Source: Limanda limanda (lineage: Eukaryota; Chordata; Actinopteri; Pleuronectiformes; Pleuronectidae). Taken from it: 64,000 bases of DNA. The notes below the pieces were generated by a model. It was not told where the DNA came from. It saw only the letters and a program-made list of their open reading frames with translations, and did no database searches. The position numbers and the translations under genes are program-made. How positions within the stretch are numbered: position 1 is the stretch's first letter; each line of letters starts with the position of its first letter. The DNA lies in assembly GCF_963576545.1 (NCBI RefSeq), contig NC_083639.1, forward strand, positions 10,196,498-10,260,497, written 5' to 3'. Shown in pieces: positions 37,784-53,896 of the stretch.

Positions 37784-39454
37784 TGATGAGGTTCAGGTTT
37801 TCAATTTGTTGAAGGACTTTTTTTTGAAGACTTTTTTTTCTTGAAAAGAGTTGACCAATTTTGTAATTTATGCTCCCATTCAAAGGTAAATGGATGATAA
37901 AGCGTGGTATTCATTGGGGCGTACTGTGGGATCGACAGCTAGAACCGATCAATGTAGGTTGCAGGTGGAGTGGGCATGCAGTGTTCTCAAGCTGTCAGTC
38001 ATTATCGTGACCTCAGGCCCTCGACACACACTTGCCACAGCCACCTACCCACACACACATACAAATATTATATGCACATTGCCCGAGGGCAACATGTAGC
38101 CCCGCAACCCGCAGCCCATATCACTTTGAAATTATATTCATTATTTTATAATTCTGTGAGAGGGAACGATCATCAGATACAGTCGTAAAATAATGTTATA
38201 ACAACACATGATTTAATCTGCTAGTTTACAAGACATTCAAACTATTTTTTATAATGATATTTACACCAATACATTAAAAACAAATATACTTACAATCACT
38301 TTGGCCTTGCCTTATTCGGTCATTGGTTACTTCTGGTTTTAAAGCAAGATAGCGATGGCTAAAATGCAACACAAGACTTGAGCTGCATGAGCTGTAGATT
38401 TGCAACATGGTGGATAATGTGTCGTATGTCACTCGCCACCTTGTTCTGCAGATTGTAATTCCACCGTTATACAACTAAGGATGGGGTCACACATATAGGC
38501 GTACTCTGGTTGATTTGCCTCCTTCGGCATAAAATCTCCATAATATTAAATTAAAACATGTACATGTATTTTTTATAACTATAAGATTAAAAATGTAAAG
38601 GAAAATATTAAAATCAACATTGGCCGAGTGAAAGCTTCGATCTTTATGTGAATCCTTTACTGGATTCGTAAAACTCTAATATGAAGCAACGCCAGAACTC
38701 TGAAGTGGAGCATAAACCTTAATGTCAAACGCTGCTTGTAGGACTATTTGCTGCATGTGTTAATTGCAGGTGGAGAAGAAGGAACACTGGCTGGTTTAGA
38801 GGAGGCAGAGAGTGAGAGCTGACTGCCAATGAGTCCACGGCTCCTTCCCTTTTCTCTCCCTTTCTCTCTTTCACACCCGCAGAATTTATGAGGCCATTAC
38901 AAGTGTGCATGCAGTGTCAACAGTGCCAAGCTAATATCTTTATCCAACGCTGTGCAGGGGTCGGCTGTCAGACGACACATGCACCGCCCAGGAGACAAAC
39001 GTCTCTCCAAGCGAACACTTGCAACATTTAACATGTCTCTGCATCTCTTACACATTTACTGTTTTCACAAATGTGGCCAGCAACTTAAATAATGAATCCA
39101 ACACACTTGTTCTGAATCAATCTGTGCATTAAGAGAGATGTGTTAAAACCAATTCGGTGCACCTTCATATACACAGGGCTGGGTGTTGAAGCAGATATAA
39201 AACAGATTTGTAATCTTGTTTCCTTGTTCTTCAAAACGTTGCCAGCTTTAAATGATTTACAAACTTTGTACATTTCTGCTGATGTTATTCAAGCTAATTT
39301 CATATTTTCAACAAATCATATGAAATGAAACATGGGATATAAAAACTCTGTATTCCCTGAGTACTTTCACTGAAAGTACATTTTGGTAATAATACAAGTA
39401 CATTTACCTGTAGGATTTTGAATGTAGAAGATTTACTTGTAATGTAGCATTTTT

Positions 39455-39800
39455 ATCTCTGCAGAGGAGGTTATATTTTTTTATCAGCGTTTCTTTGTCA
39501 AAAACTACTGAACACTTTAGAATAAGGTTTGCACATCCAGATCAAGGGGTGGATTCAGGAATCTTTTCTCACTTTCTCTAACACTACAAAATGTGCGTTT
39601 GTTCGAAAAAAAAGGTTTGTCCCCAAAGAGACGCAGTGTCCGTGCAGCAGCAGCAGCGGTGCTGGTGGTATCTCCTGATATGTGAAAGGCTACACCACAG
39701 ACTGTGGCAAGTGACACATATGAGTGTGAAACCTGGTGCAGTTTCATTGAATTGAACTGTTGGGCCTTGGTGGAGGTATACTCTCTACTGCTGTGCTATA
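39455..39800. repeat. Interspersed teleost repeat (copy B, interrupted)
   Basis: TCTGCAGAGGAGGTTATATTT and ACTACTGAACACTTTAGAA at the left and TGTTGGGCCTTGGTGGAGGTATACTCTCTACTG at the right (39757-39790) match the two ends of the repeat also seen at 15.1-15.4 and 61.7-62.1 kb. About 200 bp of other sequence lies between. Confidence 0.6.
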
Positions 39801-42800
39801 TTGTTATTATAATAATGTATCTTTTACAAAAGGATGAGAATACTTCTTCAACAATTGTCAGTCACTACAAAGAACAACAAGTTTCCCATAGGTGGTGGAC
39901 CACAGTGAAGGTCTACAGGCAGAAGAATAACTCATACTGTAAATCAGGCTTTAGCTAAACAGAATAGTAGTTAATAAAATCTGTTTATATTGGTCTGTAA
40001 TTTAATTAATCAGCAATGAGAATTGAAGCATATATCCAGTCTTATTCTTTGATATTGGAGGATGTCTGCTCATTTTCTTGAAAAAAAAAAAAAAAAAGTA
40101 ATAATTGTTATAAGTAATAATAATAAGTAACATTCTGTATTAGGTCAGGACCTAAACCCAGGTGTTATAGCTGCACTACAACTGAAAAATATCAATAGAA
40201 ACCTCCACCCAGTTCTAACAATGTGTGGTCAACAGAGAGGAAAGGTGTTATTTACAACATAAACTCAGACATCCCAGCGTAGTGAGTCTGAACAGCAGCC
40301 AAACGCTGTCATTAGAGACTCCACGGGGTCTTTGTCCCTCTTCCTCTGATCCATCTGCTGCAGGGGGACACAGTGCAGCAGGCCTGCCATCAACTCCCTG
40401 CACCAGTCTGTTTTACATGTGGCTGGTTGACACAAACGCAGCAGGGGCGGCATTAAGGCCGGGTGGCAGGAGTGGCTCAGCGGCTGTGGCAGCTTTCGCT
40501 CTCGTTACGCACACGCCAGCTCATTACAGCTCACCGTGGGATGATGCTGAAAGAAGGGACCCAGGCCTCCATCTGAAGCACATTGTTTCACAGTGTGGAG
40601 GTGGCGTTGCACGCCGGGCAGCAGACGCTATTCACCGATGGACCATTAAAGGAGCCTCCAGCAGCAGATCAGGGCTGTCATTGAGCAGTGTGAGGCAATA
40701 TTGTGTTGTAATTGTCTGCGCTATGGACGCTGCTCTCACCTCTGAAAGTTTGACTTAAGACTTAAGATTTAAGATTTATTTTCACCTTTACCTTTCCTAA
40801 TGAATTCAGTGTTTAAAATGACCACTTCTAATTTAGTGAGGCTTTTAGGGGACATCTTTTACTCATTTTAACAAAGTGTAGTGGAAGCAGCATGAGTTTT
40901 TATAGCAGTAATAGAAGCAGCATGAAGAAATCACAGCAGTTAAAGTAGGACCAGAGGTAAAACAAGAGGAAGACGGCGGCTTCTCTCCTTGTACCTAAAG
41001 GGTCATCCTAGATTTCTCGCATTGTGAGAAGTTGCACAAGCAAGACTATGACAACGGCCATGTTTAATACTATAACACAGGAGCATGCAACCAAAGAAAT
41101 GGCCACACGTTGATCATCTTTCATCTGGGACAGCCCAAAGTCTCCCAGTGTGAATCCAGCATTAGACCTAAAATGAAAACTGCAGTCTCTCTTCAAGTCT
41201 ATATTAGAAATTCACTGTTTTCACAAGTTCTCATTATCCTAACCTTCCCTTCTAGTTTTCTAAATTTATCTGTTGCCTCAATATGGTAGATTTTACTGAT
41301 GGAGTCTTAATGACCTATTATCTCTAATGACCTATTATCTTTACACCCTTCAGTTGCTTTAATGTTAATGTCGGTAATTTAAAGAAGAATCTGATCATAA
41401 AGGTTTAAAACGCTGTCTCTTCAGGCAGTTTTTTGTCTCTATAGCTGCCGTCTAAAATTGCACTGGTCTTCTGTTGACTAAACCCTCCAATCTCAAGGCT
41501 TCATCCAGCTCAGTGAACTTGTACTCGTACCATCCACCCTGGGTTTGACAATTTACGAGTTTGATTCTCGCTCCCAGTCTGTGAGTTCAGTCCCCTGTTG
41601 GGTCATTGAAGCTCCGCATCATAAAACCGCACCGAGGATTAAAAACCTCTTACAGATGAGTGTGTTGTCTGAGCTCGCTCGCACCACATCTGAGCCCCAC
41701 TGGAGTAAAGCCAGGGGTAAATTGTGAGGAGATTCTCTGTAAGACCTGTGGGATGTTTCAGTACAGAGCAAAGAGACTTCAGGAAGTTACTGCTCAGAGC
41801 GAGGTAATAATCAGGTACATAACCCCCCAATAAAACGGTGAAATTTGCTTTCTAGACTTTGGGTTTTGTTCAGACAAACAAACAAGAGATGTTGTTTGGC
41901 ACGTTCTGTTCGTATAGAGTCAAACAAACTCTTTCTTGTCTTTATAGCTTTATATTTAACAGACATACATGAGAGTTGCATTCAAATTATAAACTAACTT
42001 TAAACATGAAAGAGAATTAGTGTTGACTTAAACGTTCCGTTTAAGTCAAAGAATCATCAATTCATTTGTTACTGAAAAAGTCCACAAACACCACTTTGTC
42101 CTTAAAATTGCAATGAATTTTAAGAAGGTAAATCAAGCTTTAGGTATTTAATGTGATTAACCTCATTGTTGCATCTCAAATGATCCAGGTAATTCTTCCA
42201 TAGTTACTTCTGCCAAGGATGGTTATGATTTTCATCTGGTTGTGGGTGTTGGCTTTTTTAAAGGGTGGGAGATTACCCGAGGAAGAACCCATTACATTTT
42301 AGAGAGGATGTGGGGCAGATCCAGAATTTATTTTCTGCCACGGCGAGATGGGCTCATCGCCATTTCATGTTTGCCTTCCATTCCACTATAGCTGCCCCCC
42401 CCGATCAGGGACCTGCAGTGACATAAAGACAACATTGATTTCCAGGTCAGGTCTAAAGGATTCAACTCAACCTTACTCATAAAAGCTCCATTGGCCCTTG
42501 TGCTGCAGCAGCTTTATGGCTTGCACTATGAGCAATATCAACAATAAACACCTACATGAAGTACCCTCAACTAAATCCTACTACATTGGATCGGAAGCTG
42601 CTTCCACGTGCTGAAGGTAATTTATTTTATTTTCTATTATGAAAACAGGAGGTTTCTGTTTCCTTGACCACAGCAGGATTAAACTGCCACGACTCGATTC
42701 AGAGCTCATTCCTCAGTGGAGCGGATCCCTGAGAGGAGGACGTACCTGTCAATGAGCCACACCCCCTCCCGTCACTAATACGGGATTAGACCCGTGAGTC

Positions 42801-43024
42801 AGCAAATCAGATTAAAATGAGAGGATGTACACTTTTCTCCAGTCTGTTATTTATTTGTGCTGTAATAAACGAACACAAAATACAAAAAAACACTCTAAAT
42901 GCTATATAGTCACAACTTGTGTCTACCAGCAGCTCTGTGAGGCTGTATACTAGAAGCTGCCAACATCAGCATGCTCCCATGTTCACAGTAAGATTATTGC
43001 TAAAAAGCTGAATGTTTAGAGGGT

Positions 43025-43300
43025 AGGTTTATAATAATATTATTTGTTTATAGAGCACTTTTCAAAATTGAGAGTAATGCTTCACAAGGCAGCAATAAAA
43101 AACAAAACGTCATAAAATCTGCAGAATTAAGAGACAATATTTATTAAAGTTCCACAGACATTTAAAAGAAAATTGAAGACTCTCTGAAGAAAGGAAATTA
43201 CTGAGTCAGCTGATCTGAATTCCTCGAGCAGATCCTTCCAGAGCCTCGGGACCCTGACTGCAAAAGCTCTGTCCCCCTCTGCTTATTTTTGGTCTTTTAC
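43025..43300. repeat. Interspersed teleost repeat (GAGCACTTTTCAAAATT type)
   Basis: TTATAGAGCACTTTTCAAAA, CTTCACAAGGCAGCAA, CTTCCAGAGCCTCGGGACCC and GCAAAAGCTCTGTCCCCCT mark a common fish dispersed repeat. Confidence 0.65.
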
Positions 43301-45368
43301 CATATTTGGTCATAAACTAAAGTATCAAGCAAATAAACATTTACACGGGATCATGAAAAAAGGGAAAAGTTAGAGGATCATGGAAGTTAGGACAACTTCT
43401 CCTGTGGGGACATGATACAGTACATAGCGTTCAAATGGACAAATATAAATGGGGCATCTGTAGGAAATTTTACGCCACTTCATCCAACAGGAGTCGAGAT
43501 ATTTCAGACTGGACCAAAATACTTGACCCATCGACTGATATAAAATAAATAAAATCAGGCTGCTGAATTATTCTGCTGGTAAATTCATTAAACAGGGGTT
43601 TTCTATATTGTTATGAGGGTTGCAGTCTGTGCTGCATTATGTATTCATCTAAGAGCATCTTTAAACTATCACTGTGTGAGCTCCTGTCACTGTATCATCA
43701 TCTCATCTCCCCAGGCAGCAAAGTCACTCAGGCAGAAAATTCATTTCTGCAATGAAAATATCATACTACATAACACTTAAACCGCTTAAACACGCAGTGT
43801 ACTTCAATACGTACACACCCATTTTCCAAGAGAGGTGGTGGAGGTCCTTGTGCAGAAGCTATTTGACTTTGGTCTCTCCCACTCTGAGTGCACTGGTCTA
43901 ACTTAAGGCCGCAGGAACAAAGAGGGGAAAAAACAGCGTTTAAAGTCACAGTGGGGTCAACACGACACAACACCAGGAAGAGAAAAACCTCTTCATACAG
44001 TAGATGCCCAGAACACACAATGGGCCAAACCACCTCTTCTCCCGCCTGATGGTGGGAACACGAGCCAGGAATTCAGGCCAAATACATAATTAAAAGGGTG
44101 ATGAGGTGATCTGATGTCTGATCTGTGGATAAATTGTTGATCCAGTTTGTAATAGAATCAAACTACCGCTTAATCACATGGTTCCTGTGGAGCAGCGGAA
44201 GCCAGAGGTCAGAGCCAGACGCCTTTTTACAGTTACATGTCCTCTCTCCATATTACACAGGGATCATTTAACAGATGCTCAGGAACGGTGAGGTCATATT
44301 TGAACTGTGAAGTTAGGGTTGGGGGCTTGCAGGCAAGAGCAAATGTATCTATATCCTGCATGAACTCACTAAACGTGATAGGACAGTCTCACGTTAGACT
44401 GACTTGAGACTCAATACACACAGAGAAAATAGGGAGAATCATGAGTTGTTTTTACTGGGGATGTGTTGCAGGACAGAGGCAGGAGGTGGTCGATGCAGAA
44501 CACCAGGGAGCAGCAGTCGAGGTTCACTTCAGGATACTAATGGCTTAAGTTTGAGCAAAACAGTGTCCTTGCACCTAGTTCACAGAAAAATACATTTCTG
44601 AAACTTAAAGCACTCACACCTACACAACTGCCTTTTCACAGCTGTCAGGACTAAACAAAGACAGTTTGAGAAATATAGGGCAACATAGGTTTTGAATTTG
44701 TAAAAAAAAAAAAAAAAGAGTAAAACTTCAGGAAGTTGAAAAATCAATAAATTACTTGATGAGTTTACTTAAGTATTTTGGTATTAAATTAATCAGCCCT
44801 TTCAAGAAAATGCCAAAACATCCATCACTCCAGCTTCTCAGTTATGAAGCTGCTGTTTTACTCTCTACTGTGACCATAAAGGGAAAATTGTTTGGATTCA
44901 GAATAACTGTAGCAACAAATTTAGTCATCTAAAGCCATTAACTTGGACTCTGATCATCCTGGAACTATGATGTGCAACTTTGTATTTTCTGAAATAAAGA
45001 TGAATTATTTCATGGAGGAAATAATCAGCAGGTTCATCAATAATAAAAATGGTTGCGAGCTGCAGCTCAAGAATTATTCCCTCCCTCTTCAAGTTCAGAT
45101 AATCAGTGTTGATCACAACCAGTCTGACCGGTCAGAGGTTTTCTCCCCATTAAGGTGTACAGCGTCATCTGGTGGACATTTCCATACTGCAACTCAGTGC
45201 TAAGGTTTCAATAAACTTCCATCTTTTAACCACACAATTTCATACCCTCTTATATGCAAAAACTTCATGAAGCTTTCTATGTAAATCCTAAACTTTCGAA
45301 ATCTAAAATTCACCGAATTTTTTAGTGACAAAAAAAACACAAAGACAATGCAATTTAAATTCCTGTTA

Positions 45369-45374
45369 TTTATT
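45369..45374 (-). terminator. ccdc174: Probable ccdc174 polyadenylation signal
   Basis: AATAAA on the minus strand about 560 bp past the ccdc174 stop; it is the first clear signal on that strand beyond the gene. Confidence 0.4.
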
Positions 45375-45929
45375 AAATGCAAGAATCAGTTGTGCAAACA
45401 GAACAGTTCTCAATTGACACCTGGTGTTTGAACGATTTGAGGGAATTTGTGGCCTTCACCAATTATCTTCAAAGAACATTTGGCGTGTCCAGATGGTCTC
45501 ACACTGACCCGTCATCACAGGGCTAAACAATGTTGTTTGTTTCAAGGATTCCAGTGAATGAAATTGAACTCTACATACGATAACAAAATTGATTCAATTA
45601 AAAATATCTATAATAAGCTTGATATACAACGGATATTCTGTTTATCGTATCATCATGGTTTGCCGATTCACTGAGAGATCTCTGTAGATTTCTGTATTTA
45701 TATTGCCATACTTGGTCACAGCAGTTAATATGATAAAGTTGTTATTGTCTCACTCCTCTGGTTGCCTCAGGACCTTTGTGCAGGTTGATGTCTAGCATCA
45801 TCCTCTAGCATCCGACAGTGTGACACTAGGCTGCAATATTCTTTTGACAAGAATAAGAAAAAGGCCAAAACTAAACAGCAGTATTATTTACAAATCCTTA
45901 TACGAATCAACTACACAGCAAACGTCAGG

Positions 45930-49311
<3,382 letters not shown>

Positions 49312-49469
49312 AGTTATGATTTCTTCTCCACCTTAATCTCCAGGCTACTGTTGTGTTAGCCTCACTCACTTCTTCGTTGGTGTAGCTTCCGCTGGCGAAA
49401 TGTGGTCTATGCGCCAACTAGTGGCGTCACTCGTGTACTACAGCACCGTCTCTCTGAGATGGTATTATC
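49312..49469 (-). promoter_or_regulatory. ccdc174: ccdc174 5' UTR and core promoter
   Basis: The ATG at 49311 is the first codon of the conserved MDKKKK start. The 160 bp above it contain several CpGs and GAAATCATAACTATGG around the start. A hAT-type MITE begins at 49470, so any transcription start further right would be inside the element. Confidence 0.4.
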
Positions 49470-50018
49470 CAGTGGTGTATAAAGTACTTTAAAGCCATAC
49501 TTGAGTAAAAGTACAGATATCTTACCTGAAAGTGACTTTGGTAAAAGTAGAAGTCACCCGTCAGAAAATGACTTGAGTTAAAGTATTAGAGTAGCTCATA
49601 TTAAAAGTACTTAAGTATCAAAAGTATCTGGTGTTGAAATGTAGCAAAAGTACCAAAATTAAAAATGCAAAGTGCTTTTTATAGTAGGTCTATACAGACA
49701 CAAAACAACCCAAAATGTTTCTCTGACTGAACTGACTGAAAAATTATAACAATATGAATATAATGTATAATTTTACAAATTTGTAACCCTAGATGAGAGA
49801 GAGTGAGAGAGAGAGCTGCGCCAACCTCCGCTGCTCAAGTAACGAGCCAGTTTGAGAATGTAAGAAGTAGAAAGAACAGATATATTCAAATGTAACGAGT
49901 AAAAGTAAAAAGTCGTCAGGAAAAGAAGTACTCAAGTAAAGTACAGATATGTGAAAAATCTACTGAAGTACAGTAACAAAGTATTTCTACTTCGTTACTT
50001 CCCACCACTGGTATTATC
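49462..50018. mobile_element. hAT-type MITE with 8-bp target-site duplication
   Basis: The element runs from 49470 to 50010 (541 bp), starting CAGTGGTG and ending CACCACTG, and is flanked on both sides by the same 8 bp, GTATTATC (49462-49469 and 50011-50018). Eight-bp duplications and CAGTGG ends are the hAT signature. The interior is rich in AAGTAC and GTAAAAGTA motifs typical of a common fish family and carries no transposase, so it is non-autonomous. The perfect duplication suggests a fairly young insertion. Confidence 0.88.
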
Positions 50019-51058
50019 CCGGAGGGAGAAAACAGCAGCACAATCCAAGACTCACTAGTTCCAGTGTTTATGTCTGAGAAAAAAAACAAATGTGTGTAAA
50101 CAAATGTGTAGAATTTTTTTTCATATTTGTACCTTATGATCTCAGTGGTTCAGCCTCCATCTCTCATACAGGACGTCTCCTCAGCTGATGTACCACAACT
50201 ATGACCTCCAGCAGAGGTCTGGAGTCATGAAATCAAGGTCATCATCAGCTCCAGTTAAGATCCTCTGACCTGCATCATTGTGCAGCATCTACAAAGGAAA
50301 GCCTGTATGATAAATGATCTGTAGCAGGGAATCAAACTATCAACCTTCTGGTCAGTGGACGACCCGCTGATCCACCGCCGCCCCCTCATATGCCTCAGTG
50401 TAAATTCAAATGGTAAGTATCTACTCTGATAGAATTTCTCATCCTATAATCTTTGTGATTTTATGAATTCATAACAATGATTTATAAAGGGCGTTTATTT
50501 GCTATAAAAGGAGCTGATGATACTTCCACTGAAAGCAAATCCTTCAATAAACATTATTTATATCCAGGTCCCATGTGGAATTATTTGTTATACAAGTAAA
50601 CCATGTGTGAATAACTAAAACTGTGTCAAAAAGAAGCTTTAACTGGTAACTGAGGAGCGCTGAGAAGAGAACTGCAAAGTTCTGCTGTAGCTTTGTTTCT
50701 ATTTATTTCAGAAATGTAAATGCTTCCCATAAGCTGTGGTGTAACTGTGTTGACATAAGTTGCAGTGTTCACACTGAACAAACACTATTGGTGATTGGTA
50801 TCAGTCCATTAAGTAATAGACAAGTTCTTAAATATTCTCGTACACATGCAGAATAGACTAGATCTCTGTGACTGCAATGCTATTACCCTCATTACCCAAC
50901 TGAATATAATATGATTAGCAGGTCAACAGAGAAATGTCCACTTTGTTATCAATTCAAACATTTGAACAGTCTAATGCGTCCTAGACATGACAGCACAAGT
51001 ATCTGTTAACATTCTGTTTAATGCATTTTAAATCTGCACGAGGGGGATGAAAGTCGGG
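50019..51058. other. Intergenic DNA upstream of ghrl
   Basis: No gene seen. Ordinary AT-rich sequence with no clear repeat; presumably it holds upstream control sites of ghrl. Confidence 0.5.
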
Positions 51059-51059
51059 C

Positions 51060-51067
51060 TATAAAAG
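51060..51067 (+). promoter_or_regulatory. ghrl: ghrl TATA box
   Basis: TATAAAAG lies 114 bp upstream of the ghrelin ATG and predicts transcription start near 51090, with a 5' UTR of about 85 nt. Confidence 0.65.
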
Positions 51068-51173
51068 GAGAACTACAGGTGTCAGTGTCAGATTTAGAGC
51101 AGCAGATTTGATTTGAAATCTTTTAACGCTCTATGTTGCTTCATCATTTTGCAGCGGAGACTCTGGTTCCACC

Positions 51174-52137
51174 ATGTTTTTGAAAAGAAACACCCAGCTG
51201 CTGGTTTTGCTACTCTGCTCTCTGACCTTGTGGTGCAAGTCCACCAGCGCAGGCTCCAGTTTCCTCAGCCCGTCACACAAACCTCCGGTAAGATGCTTTC
51301 TGGGGCTCATTATGAAACAACAGCTAAAAATAGATCAGTGAATCCTCCCATGAGCTTCACTGTCAACATTACTCAATATACCACAATGGAAGACTTGTTA
51401 TTTGTTTCAAAATGTCTGACCTTCCAGATATAGATATTTTACTTATTCAGTTTTCAGCCTTACAACGTAGCAAGGGTATCTAAACTCCTGCCGCTGAATC
51501 CACTCTTTGTATTACAGCAAGTTTCAAAATAGGATCTGTTAATGAGTAAATCTGTGCTGAGAATGGTGTTATGACTAAAATATATTGTTTTCTATCATTT
51601 CATGGATGTGATTCTAAATTTGTCAGCTGGAGTCAAAAGCTTTGATATGGATAGTGCAATCATAGCTAGGAAAATACAGTGACTGCATTCTGTTCTCCAG
51701 TGAAGCTGAATTGGTTACAATCATGATATATCTGGTTTAAACACAGAACAAGGGGAAACCTCCGAGAGCCGGCCGCCAAATAACAGAGGAGCAGAGTCAA
51801 CCCACTGAGGACCACCACATCACGGTGAGTGGAAAGCATAACACTTGTGACAACAGCACAGCACCGAAAATCATCCCTGTGTCTTTCTGCTCTTAAGCAG
51901 GTGAGTGCCCCGTTTGAAATTGGCATCACCATGACACCAGAGGACTTTGAGGAGTACGGCGTGTTGGTGCAGGAGATCGTTCAGCGCCTGCTGGGAAACA
52001 CGGAGGCAGCAGGTACACACACAACCCCCTCTGTAGTTGTGCTTCCCTGGACCAATGCATAGGAAGATAATGAAACTTACAATTTTAAATGTTATTTTTA
52101 ACTATTGTCTCTTTTTGTTTCAGAGAGACCATCTTAA
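51174..52137 (+). CDS. ghrl: Ghrelin precursor (complete, 4 exons)
   Basis: Ghrelin is a stomach hormone that, acylated on Ser3, activates the growth-hormone secretagogue receptor and controls feeding and growth-hormone release. Exons: 51174-51287, 51747-51824, 51901-52012 and 52124-52137, all GT-AG, giving 105 residues. Residues 1-26 form a signal peptide ([13 protein letters not shown] core). The mature peptide starts [12 protein letters not shown] and ends ..PPRA before Gly-Arg-Gln, so a 20-residue C-terminally amidated peptide is predicted, as in other fish. Ser3 of the peptide, the octanoylation site, is present. The C-terminal peptide ([19 protein letters not shown]) is the counterpart of the obestatin region. 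Intron 1 splits the mature hormone after residue 12. The ATG sits in CCACCATGT context. Confidence 0.96.
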
Positions 52138-52595
52138 CTTTAAATATTATGGACAAGATTGGCTGATTTACCTTTTTATTTCTTTAAGTTTCTACTTAGA
52201 TAGTGATCATTAAAATAATAGTAAAAATGTCAGTTGCCTTAAAACATTGTTTCTCACACTGTTGGTAGTTAATCTGTACAATTAACCGATGTTCATCAAG
52301 TGAATCTATGAGTAAGTCTATTTCAGAGCTTTCAACCACATCTCAGTGCCACCATTAGTCGGAGATCGTTGTTAAAAATAAGTTAATATCAATTATAATT
52401 GATATATATACAACTTGAGGTTTAATTAATTTGTCAAACTATGGTTCTCATACATAAACTTAGGTCACCACCGTATATTTTATTTTCAAAACTCACCCGG
52501 GATTAGCAGATTACTCGTATTCATACCTATATGATTCAGTACAGAATATAACATAAATAAGTCTTTGTCTTCAGAGACTGACATGTGGTGATAAA

Positions 52596-52601
52596 AATAA
52601 A
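52596..52601 (+). terminator. ghrl: Possible ghrl polyadenylation signal
   Basis: AATAAA about 460 bp after the ghrelin stop codon; nothing nearer matches the full hexamer. A variant signal nearer the stop (ATTAAA near 52210) is an alternative. Confidence 0.3.
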
Positions 52602-53896
52602 GCATCAACTGACATTTCGATTCCGTTTCATATCTGAGAAGGTCGAGGTTATGGGTGAAATGAGGAATCAGAAAGAGATGGAAGAACAGATTGGTTTGTT
52701 TTTTCCCTTTTAATCAGGACACACAATTGACACAGGCTTCTAGGCCACAGATGTTGTGATAAACCGTTGTATTATGCTGCATTCAGAAATAAAAACAAAG
52801 AACATTCATCCACTTTCAGATTGAACTGCATCTTTGAATGAAAACTCTCTCGTTGACTAAGTTTAACTGCATTCTGAGGGTGGCAACCTTTTACCAAGCA
52901 CAGAGGGAAAAGTTGTTGTTTTATTACTGTTGAGAACATTGAATTACTCCCAGAACAAGTCTGCAAAGCTTCCTGTTTGAATCTCAGGAAGTCGGTCAAA
53001 CAACAACACACACATTGATAAGCACTGATATAGAACCGAGAATAAAGTGGGCTCTGTCCTAAAAGCTGAAAAGAACCTAAAACACCTGGAAAAAGAGGCT
53101 TTCATTGGCAACCCGGTATAAAGAGGAACATGTTTGTTTAACACATCCCTCTTGTTAGGCCAGAAACACACGAGAGCTCTATTCATCTTTCATTAATCCG
53201 CAGATGGGAAACTGGAACTGACACGCACAAGGAGCCTGGGTGACACATTGTCAAAATAAAAAGCACTCAAACCAAATGTGAGAGGCAAACACTGTGGAAA
53301 AAGCAGGCTAATGGACCAGTCTCACCACCTCGACCTGTCTTCAGTAACACATCAGCTTGGCCCAAGGAAAGAATAACACATGTTCACTGTGTTTTAGAAT
53401 ATAAGACAACATGGTGAATCTTATCTTTACTCTTTTCATTCCACATGGTCAACTGCTCTTAAATCAGTATTTATAAAATAAATAAAAATAAAATGCAATG
53501 AAAGCATTAAGGATTGAAGGCCTTTAATGTATCTGCACTGCATCAAATCAAACTACGCCGAGAGCAGATAACTCAAACATACATGCACATTTCAACAAGG
53601 CAGAGCAACACACGGAGAACACAAATTAAAACAAGAACTTCTTATTAATTAATTTCTTCAATGAACAACCACAAAATATAATCAGATAAACAATAATGTA
53701 CAGTATCTCTGTCAGACACGTTCAGGCATTTTTAGTTTGTTTGTTTTGTGAAATATTCAGACTGCTTCTCAACACAGCAACATCTCTCTATCAGAGGATT
53801 TATAAATCGTGAACAAAAATCCACATAAAAACTGTTTATGTGTCACAAACCAGCTGCAGAGCCTCTTATTTCTATCTGGTCCATCGTGTCTGATGA
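52602..53896. other. Intergenic DNA between ghrl and tatdn2 3' ends
   Basis: No gene seen. The two genes converge here, so both 3' UTRs lie in this 1.8-kb gap. An ATTAAA on the minus strand near 53522 is a candidate tatdn2 signal. Confidence 0.5.

Larger units (their letters stand above)
31171..45360. other. Intergenic DNA between fgd5 and ccdc174
   Basis: About 14 kb with no gene I can support. It holds dispersed repeats (listed separately), poly-A runs near 40081 and 44701, an AT-rich stretch near 35.3 kb, and one weak membrane-protein candidate at 37.2-37.8 kb. In human, C3orf20 lies between CCDC174 and FGD5; I see no sign of it. A GC-richer block at 40.26-40.70 kb has a 177-codon open frame without protein character. 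Confidence 0.55.

Noticed and set aside
40225..40758. Open frame of 177 codons on the plus strand in a GC-richer block
   Set aside because: No signal, domain or splice context; composition is Ser/Ala-rich with no familiar motif, as expected by chance in a GC-rich patch.
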